From NCBI GenBank assembly GCA_030836725.1, contig JAUPLV010000045.1:1-13872 (forward strand): a stretch of DNA of 13,872 bases, given 5' to 3'. The stretch comes from Pseudomonadota bacterium. Lineage in GTDB: Bacteria; Pseudomonadota; Gammaproteobacteria; Burkholderiales; Thiobacillaceae. Below are positions 5,342 to 13,020 of this stretch, piece after piece. The translations under genes and the position numbers were made by a program. The notes beneath the pieces were generated by a model. That model searched no databases. It worked only from the letters and a program-made list of their open reading frames with translations, and was not told the DNA's origin. Each line of letters begins with the position of its first letter. The stretch's first letter is position 1.

Positions 5342-6522
5342 AACCTCGGACCCTTACCATTCTCGGCGCAACCGGAACCATCGGCGTCAATACGCTCGAT
5401 GTGGTGGCGCGTCATCCCGATCGTTTCAGGGTGTTTGCCCTCACCGGCGCCACCCAGGTCGAGCGCATGGTCGAGCAGTGCCGCACCCATCGGCCGCGCT
5501 TTGCCGTGATGAGCGAGCCGGCCGCCGCCGCCGCCCTGCGCGCACGGGTTGCAGCGGAAGGACTGGCGGTCGAAGTGCTCGAAGGGGCCGCCGCCCTGAC
5601 TGATGTGGCCACCGCGCCCGAAGTCGATACCGTAATGGCGGCAATCGTCGGCGCCGCGGGCCTGCCGGCCACGCTGGCGGCGGCACAGTGCGGCAAACGG
5701 ATTCTGCTTGCCAACAAGGAAACCCTGGTGGTGTCCGGGCAGCTGTTTATGGACGCCATCGCCGCCAGCGGCGCCGAACTGTTGCCGATCGATTCCGAGC
5801 ACAACGCCATCTTCCAGTCTCTGCCACGTGATTTTCGCGGCGACTTCCAGCAGGCCGGGGTGAAGGCGCTGTGGCTCACCGCTTCCGGCGGCCCGTTCCG
5901 CACCCTGTCGGCCGAGGCGATCGCCGTGGCGACGCCGGCGCAGGCGGTGGCGCACCCCAACTGGGTGATGGGCAAGAAAATATCGGTCGATTCGGCGAGC
6001 CTGATGAACAAGGGCCTCGAGGTGATCGAGGCGCGCTGGCTGTTCAACGCGCGCCCCGAGCAGATCAAGGTGGTGGTGCACCCGCAGAGCATCGTGCATT
6101 CCATGGTCGAATACGCCGACGGCTCGGTGATCGCGCAGATGGGCACGCCCGACATGCGCACCCCGATCGCCTACGCGCTGGGTTTTCCGGAACGCATCGA
6201 TGCGGGCGTGTCGGCGCTGGAACTGCTGGGCAAACAGCTGACTTTCGAGGCGCCCGATACCGCGCGCTTTCCCTGTTTGCAGCTGGCGTTCGACGCGCTG
6301 CACGCAGGGGGCAGCGCAGCGTCGGTGCTGAACGCCGCCAACGAAGTGGCGGTCGCGCGCTTCCTCGACGGCGCCGTCCCGTTCAGCGCCATCGCCGCCA
6401 GCATCGCGCATACGCTGGACAGGCTGGCGGGCGGCGTCGCCGACACGCTGGATGACCTGCTCGAGGCCGACCGGCAGGCGCGTCGCGTCGCCGGGGCGTT
6501 TCTGGAGACGCAGCGCGTATGA
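5338..6522 (+). CDS. dxr: 1-deoxy-D-xylulose 5-phosphate reductoisomerase
   Basis: Dxr rearranges and reduces 1-deoxyxylulose 5-phosphate to 2-C-methylerythritol 4-phosphate with NADPH, the committed step of the MEP isoprenoid pathway and the target of fosmidomycin. The 394-residue product opens with the NADPH-binding TILGATGTIG (7-16). ILLANKETLV (122-131), the metal ligands in PIDSEHNAIFQ (Asp152, Glu154), TASGGPFR (181-188), HPNW (206-209) and KGLE (Glu228, third metal ligand) and HPQSIVHSMVEY (248-259) all match. The GTG start overlaps the cdsA stop as GTGA and is supported by GGAG 8 nt upstream. The stop overlaps the rseP ATG as ATGA. Placement after cdsA rather than before uppS is the beta-proteobacterial arrangement. 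Confidence 0.97.
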   Translation: MKPRTLTILGATGTIGVNTLDVVARHPDRFRVFALTGATQVERMVEQCRTHRPRFAVMSEPAAAAALRARVAAEGLAVEVLEGAAALTDVATAPEVDTVMAAIVGAAGLPATLAAAQCGKRILLANKETLVVSGQLFMDAIAASGAELLPIDSEHNAIFQSLPRDFRGDFQQAGVKALWLTASGGPFRTLSAEAIAVATPAQAVAHPNWVMGKKISVDSASLMNKGLEVIEARWLFNARPEQIKVVVHPQSIVHSMVEYADGSVIAQMGTPDMRTPIAYALGFPERIDAGVSALELLGKQLTFEAPDTARFPCLQLAFDALHAGGSAASVLNAANEVAVARFLDGAVPFSAIAASIAHTLDRLAGGVADTLDDLLEADRQARRVAGAFLETQRV

Positions 6523-7874
6523 GCGTCCTGCACACCCTGGTCTGGTTCCTGGTCGCCATCGGCGTTCTGGTGGTGATACACGAATTTGGGCATTACCTCG
6601 CGGCACGGCTGGCCGGCGTCAAGGTGCTGCGCTTCTCCGTCGGTTTCGGCAAACCGCTGGCGAGCCGCCGCTTCGGCCGCGACCAGACCGAGTGGGTGCT
6701 GTCCGCGCTGCCGTTCGGCGGCTACGTCAAGATGCTCGATGAGAGCGAGGGCGAAGTTCCTGCCGCCGAGGCGCACCGCAGTTTCAATCGCGCCTCGGTG
6801 TGGCGGCGCATCGGCATCGTTGCCGCTGGCCCGATCGCCAATTTCGTGCTGGCCATCGTGTTCTACTGGGCGCTCTTCCTGAACGGCATGCCCGCGATGA
6901 AACCCATCATCGGCGAACCGCCGGCCGGGACGCCGGCCGCGCACGCCGGCCTGGCGGCGGGCGACGAGATCCGCCGCGTCAACGGCGACGAGACGCTTAC
7001 TTTCCCGGACTTGCGGCTGAGTTTGCTGCGCGCCGGGGTGAGCGGAGGGGCGATCACGCTGGAACTGGCCGATGGACGCAGCGTGCGGCTCGATGCCCTG
7101 CCGATGCAGAACGAGAACCTTGAGCAGGACATGCTCAAGCCGCTCGGCATCATGCGTTATGAGCCCGCGATTCAACCGGTCATCGGCAGTCTTCTGCCCG
7201 ACGGCGCCGCGGAGCGCGCGGGCTTCCAGCCCGGCGACCGCCTGCTCGCCGCCAATGGCCAATCCGTGGCCAACTGGCAGGACTGGGTGCAACTGGTTCG
7301 CCTCCACCCGGCCCAGGGCCTGCGCATCGAGTACGAGCGGCAGGGACGGCGCGGCGAACTGACCGTCGTGCCCGATGCCGTGGAAGAAGCCGGCCAGCGC
7401 ATCGGCAAGATCGGCGCCGGACCCGAGCTTGAAGATTCGGTCATGGCCGCGCTGATGACCGAAGTGCGTCACGGCCCACTCGATGCGCTGTGGCAGGGCG
7501 CCGTCAAGACCTGGGACATGAGCCTGTTCACGCTTGAAATGATGGGCCGCATGGCGTTGGGCCAGGTGTCGTGGAAGAACCTGTCGGGTCCGCTCACCAT
7601 CGCCGATTACGCGGGGCAGAGCGCCACTCACGGCTGGGTCAGCTTCGTCGGATTTCTGGCGCTGGTAAGCGTCAGCCTGGGCGTGCTCAACCTGCTGCCC
7701 ATCCCGTTACTGGACGGGGGGCACCTCATGTATTATGTTGCCGAAGTTTTGACCGGCCGCCCGGTCTCCGAGCGCACGATGGAGATCGGCAGCCGGATTG
7801 GCATGACATTGCTGCTGCTGTTGATGTCATTCGCCCTGTTCAACGATTTACAACGCCTGATGGGCGGACGATAA
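6519..7874 (+). CDS. rseP: Site-2 intramembrane metalloprotease RseP
   Basis: RseP cuts the anti-sigma factor RseA inside the inner membrane after DegS, releasing sigma-E when outer-membrane proteins misfold; it also clears remnant signal peptides. The 451-residue product has the zinc motif HEFGH at 21-25 in the first membrane helix (about 4-28), a second helix at about 98-120 containing AAGPIANF, two periplasmic PDZ domains (about 125-200 and 213-290), and the third zinc ligand Asp399 in NLLPIPLLDGGH (391-402) in a third helix. A fourth helix lies at 427-443. Length matches E. coli (450). The ATG overlaps the dxr stop by 4 nt, and bamA follows 5 nt later, as in most proteobacteria. Confidence 0.97.
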   Translation: MSVLHTLVWFLVAIGVLVVIHEFGHYLAARLAGVKVLRFSVGFGKPLASRRFGRDQTEWVLSALPFGGYVKMLDESEGEVPAAEAHRSFNRASVWRRIGIVAAGPIANFVLAIVFYWALFLNGMPAMKPIIGEPPAGTPAAHAGLAAGDEIRRVNGDETLTFPDLRLSLLRAGVSGGAITLELADGRSVRLDALPMQNENLEQDMLKPLGIMRYEPAIQPVIGSLLPDGAAERAGFQPGDRLLAANGQSVANWQDWVQLVRLHPAQGLRIEYERQGRRGELTVVPDAVEEAGQRIGKIGAGPELEDSVMAALMTEVRHGPLDALWQGAVKTWDMSLFTLEMMGRMALGQVSWKNLSGPLTIADYAGQSATHGWVSFVGFLALVSVSLGVLNLLPIPLLDGGHLMYYVAEVLTGRPVSERTMEIGSRIGMTLLLLLMSFALFNDLQRLMGGR

Positions 7875-7879
7875 CAACG

Positions 7880-10195
7880 ATGACCCTGAACCGTTTGACG
7901 CTTGCCCTTGCCTCCGTGTTTGCCATGCAATCCGCCTTCGCGGATGAATCCTTCGTTATCACGGATATCCGGGTCGAGGGCATCCAGCGCACCGAGGCGG
8001 GCACGGTGTTCAGTTACCTGCCGGTCAAGGTCGGCGAGATGATGACCGACGAGAAGTCGGCGGCGGCGATCAAGGCGCTGTACGCCACCGGGTTCTTCAG
8101 GGACGTAAGGCTCGAAGCCCGGGATGGCGTGGTCATCGTCACCGTTGAAGAGCGGCCCTCGATCGCGAGGATCACCCTGAATGGCATCAAGGAGTTTTCC
8201 GCGGACGACCTGAAGACCGGCCTCAAACAGACCGGCCTGGCGGAAGGCCGTGTGCTCGATCGCGCCTTGATGGAAAAAGCCGAGCAGGAACTTCGACGGC
8301 AATATTTCAACCGCGGCAAGTACGCGGTCGAGATCAAGTCCACGCTGACGCCGCTGGAGCGCAACCGGGTCGACGTGCAGTTCGACGTGGTGGAAGGCGA
8401 CAGCGCGAAAATCCGGCAGATCAATATCGTCGGCGGCAAGGCGTTCAAGGAAAAGGAACTGCTGAAACAGTTCACCTCGACTACGTCGGGCTGGCTGACC
8501 TGGTACACCAAGAACGACCAGTATTCCAAAACGCGACTGGCAGGGGATATCGAGAACCTGCGTTCGTTCTACCTGAATCGCGGTTACCTCGAATTCAGCG
8601 TCGAGTCGACGCAGGTGTCGATCTCGCCCGACAAGCAGGGCATCTACATCACCGTCAACGTGACCGAAGGACCGCAATACAAGGTGTCCGACGTCAAGCT
8701 GGCGGGGCAGATGCTGGTGCCGGAAGCAGAGCTGAAGAAACTCGTCGTGGTGAAGGCGGGCGAGGTGTTCGTGCGCGACCGCCTGACCGAAAGCACCAAG
8801 AAAATCGGCGACCGCCTCGGCAACGACGGCTACGCCTTCGCCAACGTCAACGCCGTGCCCGAACTCGACAAGGAAAAAGGAACCGTCTCCTTCACCCTGT
8901 TTGTCGATCCAGGCCGCCGCGTTTATGTGAACCGCCTGAACGTGGCGGGCAACACCCGGACGCGGGATGAGGTCATTCGCCGCGAAATGCGGCAGATGGA
9001 GGGCGCGTATTACGACGCCGAAAAAATCAACCGTTCGCGCGACCGTTTGAACCGGCTGGGCTTCTTCAACGAAGTCAACATCGAAACGCCGGGGGTGGCC
9101 GGCACTACCGACCAGGTCGACGTCAATGTGAGCGTTTCCGAAAAGTCGACCGGGAGCGTGATGCTGGGCGCCGGTTTTTCGACATCCGAAGGCCTGGTGC
9201 TGTCGGGTTCGGTGTCGCAGAGCAATGCATTCGGAACCGGCAACCGGATTACGACGCAGATCAATTCGGGCAGCGTCAACACCGTGTACTCGCTGTCCTT
9301 CACCAATCCTTATTACACCCTCGACGGCATCAGCCTGGGCTATGACCTGTACCGGCGCGACGTGGATTCGACCTCCCTCGAAGACGTCAGCGATTACAAG
9401 ACCTCCACTTACGGCGCCGGTGTGCGTTTCGGCCTGCCGGTCAACGAGCGCGACTCCATCTCCTTCGGCCTGACCTACGAACAAACCACACTGGACGTGT
9501 TCGTCGATGATGACCCTCTCGTTCCCGAAACGCAGTATGAAAGATTCATCGAGGAATATGGCGAGGACAACGACACGTTGCGTTTCGACACCTCGTGGTC
9601 GCGCGATACCCGCAACAGCGCCCTGTTTCCGACCAAGGGCGTCTTCCAGCGCGCGGCAGCCGAAATCGGAACCCCGGCAGGCAGCCTGCAATACTACAAA
9701 CTGTCGCTGCAGCATCAGCAGTACTTGCCGCTGAGCAAGGATTTCACGCTCATGCTGAACGCCGAAGCGGGAATCGGCGGCGGTCTGTCCGGCAAGCCGC
9801 TGCCTTTCTTCAAGAACTTCTATGCGGGCGGCACCAGTTCGGTGCGCGGTTTCGTCAACGGCACGCTGGGTCCCCGGGATGCGCTCGATGACGCGCTCGG
9901 CGGCGACACCCGCCTGGTCGGCAACGCGGAACTCTTTTTCCCCTTGCCCGGACTCAAGGATGACCAGTCGCTTCGCATGTCGGCTTTCATCGATGCGGGC
10001 GCGGCCTTCGGTCCTTACGACGACCAGGGCAGGTACGAGAAATTCGCCTTCGGAGACCTGCGATATTCAGCGGGCGTGGCGATGTTGTGGGTGTCGCCGC
10101 TCGGGCCGCTCAAATTCAGCCTGGCCCAGCCGTTGGTCGAGAAGGATGGCGACAAGACAGAAGTGTTTCAATTCACCCTCGGCAATGTGTTCTGA
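7880..10195 (+). CDS. bamA: Outer membrane protein assembly factor BamA
   Basis: BamA is the Omp85-family core of the BAM complex, which folds beta-barrel proteins into the outer membrane. I start it at the ATG at 7880. The open frame extends 103 codons upstream, but that part runs through the end of rseP. The start gives a clean signal peptide (MTLNRLTLALASVFAMQSAFA, cleavage after Ala21). The 771-residue product has five POTRA domains (about 24-91, 92-173, 176-263, 267-344, 347-420) and a C-terminal barrel from about 424. The loop-6 motif VRGF is at 655-658 and the protein ends in Phe771, the usual C-terminal residue for BAM substrates. An acidic loop (541-570) lies within the barrel. The Shine-Dalgarno is poor, suggesting coupling to rseP 5 nt upstream. 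Confidence 0.97.
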   Translation: MTLNRLTLALASVFAMQSAFADESFVITDIRVEGIQRTEAGTVFSYLPVKVGEMMTDEKSAAAIKALYATGFFRDVRLEARDGVVIVTVEERPSIARITLNGIKEFSADDLKTGLKQTGLAEGRVLDRALMEKAEQELRRQYFNRGKYAVEIKSTLTPLERNRVDVQFDVVEGDSAKIRQINIVGGKAFKEKELLKQFTSTTSGWLTWYTKNDQYSKTRLAGDIENLRSFYLNRGYLEFSVESTQVSISPDKQGIYITVNVTEGPQYKVSDVKLAGQMLVPEAELKKLVVVKAGEVFVRDRLTESTKKIGDRLGNDGYAFANVNAVPELDKEKGTVSFTLFVDPGRRVYVNRLNVAGNTRTRDEVIRREMRQMEGAYYDAEKINRSRDRLNRLGFFNEVNIETPGVAGTTDQVDVNVSVSEKSTGSVMLGAGFSTSEGLVLSGSVSQSNAFGTGNRITTQINSGSVNTVYSLSFTNPYYTLDGISLGYDLYRRDVDSTSLEDVSDYKTSTYGAGVRFGLPVNERDSISFGLTYEQTTLDVFVDDDPLVPETQYERFIEEYGEDNDTLRFDTSWSRDTRNSALFPTKGVFQRAAAEIGTPAGSLQYYKLSLQHQQYLPLSKDFTLMLNAEAGIGGGLSGKPLPFFKNFYAGGTSSVRGFVNGTLGPRDALDDALGGDTRLVGNAELFFPLPGLKDDQSLRMSAFIDAGAAFGPYDDQGRYEKFAFGDLRYSAGVAMLWVSPLGPLKFSLAQPLVEKDGDKTEVFQFTLGNVF

Positions 10196-10220
10196 GGGTT
10201 GACCGTTACCGGAGTATGTA

Positions 10221-10724
10221 ATGATGAAATTCAGGCAGTTTGCAGTTTCCCTGGTTCTGGCGTCCGCTTTCGTTGCGGCGCCCGTCCTGGCCAATACCAA
10301 GATCGGCTTCGTCAATACCGAGCGTCTGTTGCGTGAAGCGCCGCTGTCGGTTTCCGCACAGAAGAAACTCGAGCGCGAATTCGCCGCGCGCGACCAGGAA
10401 ATCCAGAAGCTCGCCAAGCAGGCGCGCGACCTTCAGGCTCAACTCGACAAGGACGGCGTGACCATGCCCGAGAGCGAGCGCAAGGCCAAGGAACGCGATC
10501 TCGGCAACCTCAACCGCGACTTGCAGCGCGAGAGCCGCGAATTCCGCGAGGATCTCAATCTGCGCCGCAACGAAGAGCTGGGCCAGATCCAGGAGCGCGC
10601 CCGCAAGGCGATCCAGGAGATCGCCAAGGCCGAAAAATTCGACCTGGTCGTCGAGCAGGCGGTCTATGTCGACCCCAAAAACGACATCACCGACCGGGTG
10701 ATGAAGGCGCTGGGCGGAAAATAA
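10221..10724 (+). CDS. skp: Periplasmic OmpH/Skp family chaperone
   Basis: Skp-type chaperones form jellyfish-shaped trimers that hold unfolded outer-membrane proteins on their way to BamA. The 167-residue product starts with a signal peptide (MMKFRQFAVSLVLASAFVAAPVLA, cut after Ala24 at an AxA-like site), followed by the typical strand KIGFVNTERLL (27-37), which belongs to the trimer-forming body. Residues about 43-138 are a long charged helical region (heptad-like, rich in K, E, R, Q) forming the tentacle hairpin. The end, FDLVVEQAVYVDPKNDITD, is the conserved C-terminal strand and helix. GGAG at 10211-10214 suits the ATG at 10221 or the adjacent ATG at 10224. It sits 25 nt after bamA, its functional partner. 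Confidence 0.94.
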   Translation: MMKFRQFAVSLVLASAFVAAPVLANTKIGFVNTERLLREAPLSVSAQKKLEREFAARDQEIQKLAKQARDLQAQLDKDGVTMPESERKAKERDLGNLNRDLQRESREFREDLNLRRNEELGQIQERARKAIQEIAKAEKFDLVVEQAVYVDPKNDITDRVMKALGGK

Positions 10725-10770
10725 ATTCGTTTTGGAATGCATGCCCGTTTGCAGAAAGTAAAACCATCCA

Positions 10771-11802
10771 ATGGCCGCGACCCTTACTGATCTGGTTGCC
10801 CGTTTTGGCGGGGAACTCGTCGGCGATGGCGCGCGGACGATAAGCCAGGTCGCGCCGCTGGATCGCGCCCGGCCCGACGAAATCGGCTTCGTCTCGCAGA
10901 GCAAGTATCTGTCCCAGTTGGCCAACACCCGCGCGGGCGCGGTCATTCTGCCGGCGGATGCGCGCGACGCCACCGATCTGCCGCGCATTCTCACTCCCAA
11001 CCCCTACCTGTATTTCGCGCGCGTCTCGGCGCTGTTGAATCCGCCGCCGCGCCCGCCTGCCGGGGCGCATCCCGCGGCGACGGTCGCCCCCGACGCGGAG
11101 ATCGCCGCCGACGCCAGCATCGGCGCCGGCGCGGTGATCGGCAGCGGTGCGCGCATCGGCGCCCGCACGGTGGTTGGCCCCAACTGCGTCGTCGGCGACC
11201 ACGCCCGCATCGGCGCCGATTGCCTGCTGCATGCCAACGTCACCCTGTATCACCGCTGCGAAGTGGGCGACCGCGCCATCCTGCATTCGGGCTGCGTGAT
11301 CGGTTCGGACGGTTTCGGCTTCGCGCCGAACGAAGGCCGCTGGGAAAAAATCCCGCAGATCGGGCGTGTGCTGATCGGCGACGATGTCGAGGTCGGCGCC
11401 TGCACCACCATCGACCGCGGTGCGCTCGAAGACACGGTGGTCGAGGAGGGCGTCAAGCTCGACAACCTGATCCAGGTCGCGCACAACGTGGTGATCGGCG
11501 CGCACACCGTGATCGCCGGCTGCACCGGCATCGCCGGCAGCGCCAAGATCGGACGCCACTGCATGATCGGCGGCGCGGCCATGATCTTCGGCCACATCGA
11601 GATCGCCGACGGCACCCGCATCTCGACCAACACGCTGATCACCAAATCGCTGCCGAAGGCGGGCACCTACACCTCGGCGCCGCCATTCACCGAACACGAT
11701 GTCTGGCAGAAAAACGCCGTCCATATGCGCAATCTCGACAAGCTGGTGAACCGCGTCAAGCAGCTTGAAAAACGCCTCAACGAACTGGAAAACAAGCCAT
11801 GA
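10771..11802 (+). CDS. lpxD: UDP-3-O-(3-hydroxyacyl)glucosamine N-acyltransferase
   Basis: LpxD adds the N-linked 3-hydroxyacyl chain to UDP-3-O-acylglucosamine, the third step of lipid A synthesis, in the cytoplasm. The 343-residue product has the N-terminal uridine-binding domain (about 1-95), a left-handed beta-helix of hexapeptide repeats (about 99-295, many IGxxxx units), SDGFGFAP (179-186), and the catalytic His238 in QVAHNVVIG (235-243), aligned with E. coli His239. A C-terminal helix with heptads (about 318-342) matches the trimer coiled coil. The ATG at 10771 has no good Shine-Dalgarno; the 46-nt gap after skp contains no terminator I can see. It overlaps fabZ by 4 nt. At the chain-length ruler the E. 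coli Met290 and Met292 align with Leu289 and Thr291. Confidence 0.97.
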   Translation: MAATLTDLVARFGGELVGDGARTISQVAPLDRARPDEIGFVSQSKYLSQLANTRAGAVILPADARDATDLPRILTPNPYLYFARVSALLNPPPRPPAGAHPAATVAPDAEIAADASIGAGAVIGSGARIGARTVVGPNCVVGDHARIGADCLLHANVTLYHRCEVGDRAILHSGCVIGSDGFGFAPNEGRWEKIPQIGRVLIGDDVEVGACTTIDRGALEDTVVEEGVKLDNLIQVAHNVVIGAHTVIAGCTGIAGSAKIGRHCMIGGAAMIFGHIEIADGTRISTNTLITKSLPKAGTYTSAPPFTEHDVWQKNAVHMRNLDKLVNRVKQLEKRLNELENKP

Positions 11803-12242
11803 TCATGGAAATCGAGCAGGTCATGCAGTACCTGCCGCATCGCTACCCCTTCCTGCTGATCGACCGGGTCATCGAGATGGAACTGGGCAAGACCATTACC
11901 GCGATCAAGAACGTGACCATCAACGAGCCGTTTTTCCCCGGCCACTTCCCCGGCGCGCCGGTGATGCCGGGCGTGCTGATCCTGGAAGCGATGGCCCAGG
12001 CGGCGGCGATTCTGTCGTTCAAGACCAAGAACATCGCCCCGGAAGATATCGGCATCGTCTACTTCGCCGGCATCGACGGCGCCCGTTTCAAGAAGCCGGT
12101 GAAGCCGGGCGACCAGCTGGTGCTCAAGGTCGGCATCGTGCGCGAGATGCGCGGCATCTGGAAATACACCGGCCGCGCCGAAGTCGGCGGCGTGCTGGTC
12201 GCCGAAGCCGAACTGATGGCGACCCTGCGCGACAAGCCCTGA
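11799..12242 (+). CDS. fabZ: 3-hydroxyacyl-[acyl-carrier-protein] dehydratase FabZ
   Basis: FabZ dehydrates 3-hydroxyacyl-ACP in fatty-acid elongation and competes with LpxA for that pool, which explains its place between lpxD and lpxA. The 147-residue hot-dog-fold protein has PHRYPFLLIDRV (13-24), the catalytic His49 in FFPGHFPG (45-52) and the catalytic Glu63 in MPGVLILEAMAQ (56-67). Length matches the family (about 145-151). The ATG at 11799 overlaps the lpxD stop (ATGA). A second ATG at 11805 would remove only two residues. The ribosome site is weak, and translation is probably coupled to lpxD. Confidence 0.97.
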   Translation: MIMEIEQVMQYLPHRYPFLLIDRVIEMELGKTITAIKNVTINEPFFPGHFPGAPVMPGVLILEAMAQAAAILSFKTKNIAPEDIGIVYFAGIDGARFKKPVKPGDQLVLKVGIVREMRGIWKYTGRAEVGGVLVAEAELMATLRDKP

Positions 12243-12243
12243 G

Positions 12244-13020
12244 ATGAGGAAGATTCACAAAACCGCACTGGTCGCCGAGGGCGCACGGCTGGCCGATGAC
12301 GTCGAAATTGGCCCCTATACGATCATCGGCGAGCACGTCGAGATCGGCGCCGGCACCACGGTCGGCGCGCACGCCGTGATCACCGGCTATACCCGAATCG
12401 GTGTGCACAACCAGATATTCCATTTCGTCTCGCTCGGCGAAGCGCCGCAGGACAAGAAATACGACGGCGAACCGACGCGGCTGGAGATCGGCGATCACAA
12501 CGTGATCCGCGAATTCTGCACCTTCAATACCGGCACCGTGCAGGATCGCGGCGTCACGAAAATAGGCAGCCACAACTGGATCATGGCCTACGTTCACATC
12601 GCGCACGACTGCGTGGTGGGCGACCGCACCATCTTCGCCAATAACGCCTCGCTGGCCGGGCATGCCGAAATCGGCGACTGGGCGATCCTGGGCGGTTTCA
12701 CCGGCGTGCACCAGTTCTGCAAGATCGGCGCCCACGTGATGACCGGCATTTCCAGCGTGGTGTTCAAGGACATCCCGCCTTTCATCATGGCAGCGGGACA
12801 GCCCGCCGCGCCGCACGGGCTCAACAGCGAAGGCCTCAAGCGCCGCGGATTTACCGCCGAGGCGCTGGCTGCCCTGAAGCGCGCCTACAAGATTCTTTAC
12901 CGCGAAGGCAACACGCTGGCGGAAGCCCAGGCCAAGCTTGCACCCGAGGCGGCGAATCACGCCGAGGTGCGGCAGTTGCTCGATTTTCTCGCGCGTTCCG
13001 AGCGCGGCATCATCCGGTGA
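12244..13020 (+). CDS. lpxA: Acyl-[ACP]-UDP-N-acetylglucosamine O-acyltransferase
   Basis: LpxA performs the first step of lipid A synthesis, moving a 3-hydroxyacyl chain from ACP to the 3-OH of UDP-GlcNAc. The 258-residue product is a left-handed beta-helix of hexapeptide repeats (about 2-185) followed by a helical C-terminal domain. The catalytic His121 lies in VHIAHDCVVG (117-126), aligned with E. coli His125; GEAPQDKKY (65-73), GEPTRLEIGD (75-84), VHQFCKIGAH (155-164) and EGLKRRGF (196-203) are conserved. The residue aligned with E. coli Gly173, the hydrocarbon ruler, is Ile169 (HVMTGISS), which suggests use of an acyl chain shorter than C14. The start follows the fabZ stop by one base without a visible Shine-Dalgarno. 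It overlaps lpxB by 4 nt (GTGA). Confidence 0.97.
   Translation: MRKIHKTALVAEGARLADDVEIGPYTIIGEHVEIGAGTTVGAHAVITGYTRIGVHNQIFHFVSLGEAPQDKKYDGEPTRLEIGDHNVIREFCTFNTGTVQDRGVTKIGSHNWIMAYVHIAHDCVVGDRTIFANNASLAGHAEIGDWAILGGFTGVHQFCKIGAHVMTGISSVVFKDIPPFIMAAGQPAAPHGLNSEGLKRRGFTAEALAALKRAYKILYREGNTLAEAQAKLAPEAANHAEVRQLLDFLARSERGIIR

Noticed and set aside
7571..7879. Longer N-terminus for bamA
   Set aside because: The 103 extra codons overlap the conserved end of rseP in another frame and would bury the clear signal peptide that starts at 7880.
8287..8310. GGAACTT followed by TCAA, resembling a sigma-E promoter
   Set aside because: The spacer is only 13 bp (about 16 is usual) and it lies deep inside bamA, far from the next gene.
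7733..9715. A 660-codon minus-strand open frame opposite bamA
   Set aside because: Same reasoning: bamA is unmistakable and the antisense product shows no recognisable domain or ribosome site.
9931..9960. GGAACTC and TCAAG near the end of bamA, a possible sigma-E promoter for skp
   Set aside because: The spacer is about 19 bp, and the -35 match is incomplete; no support beyond chance.
10725..10770. The skp-lpxD gap as a place for a promoter or terminator
   Set aside because: It is fairly AT-rich with a GCATGC palindrome, but no hairpin with a T-run and no -35/-10 pair at acceptable spacing is present.
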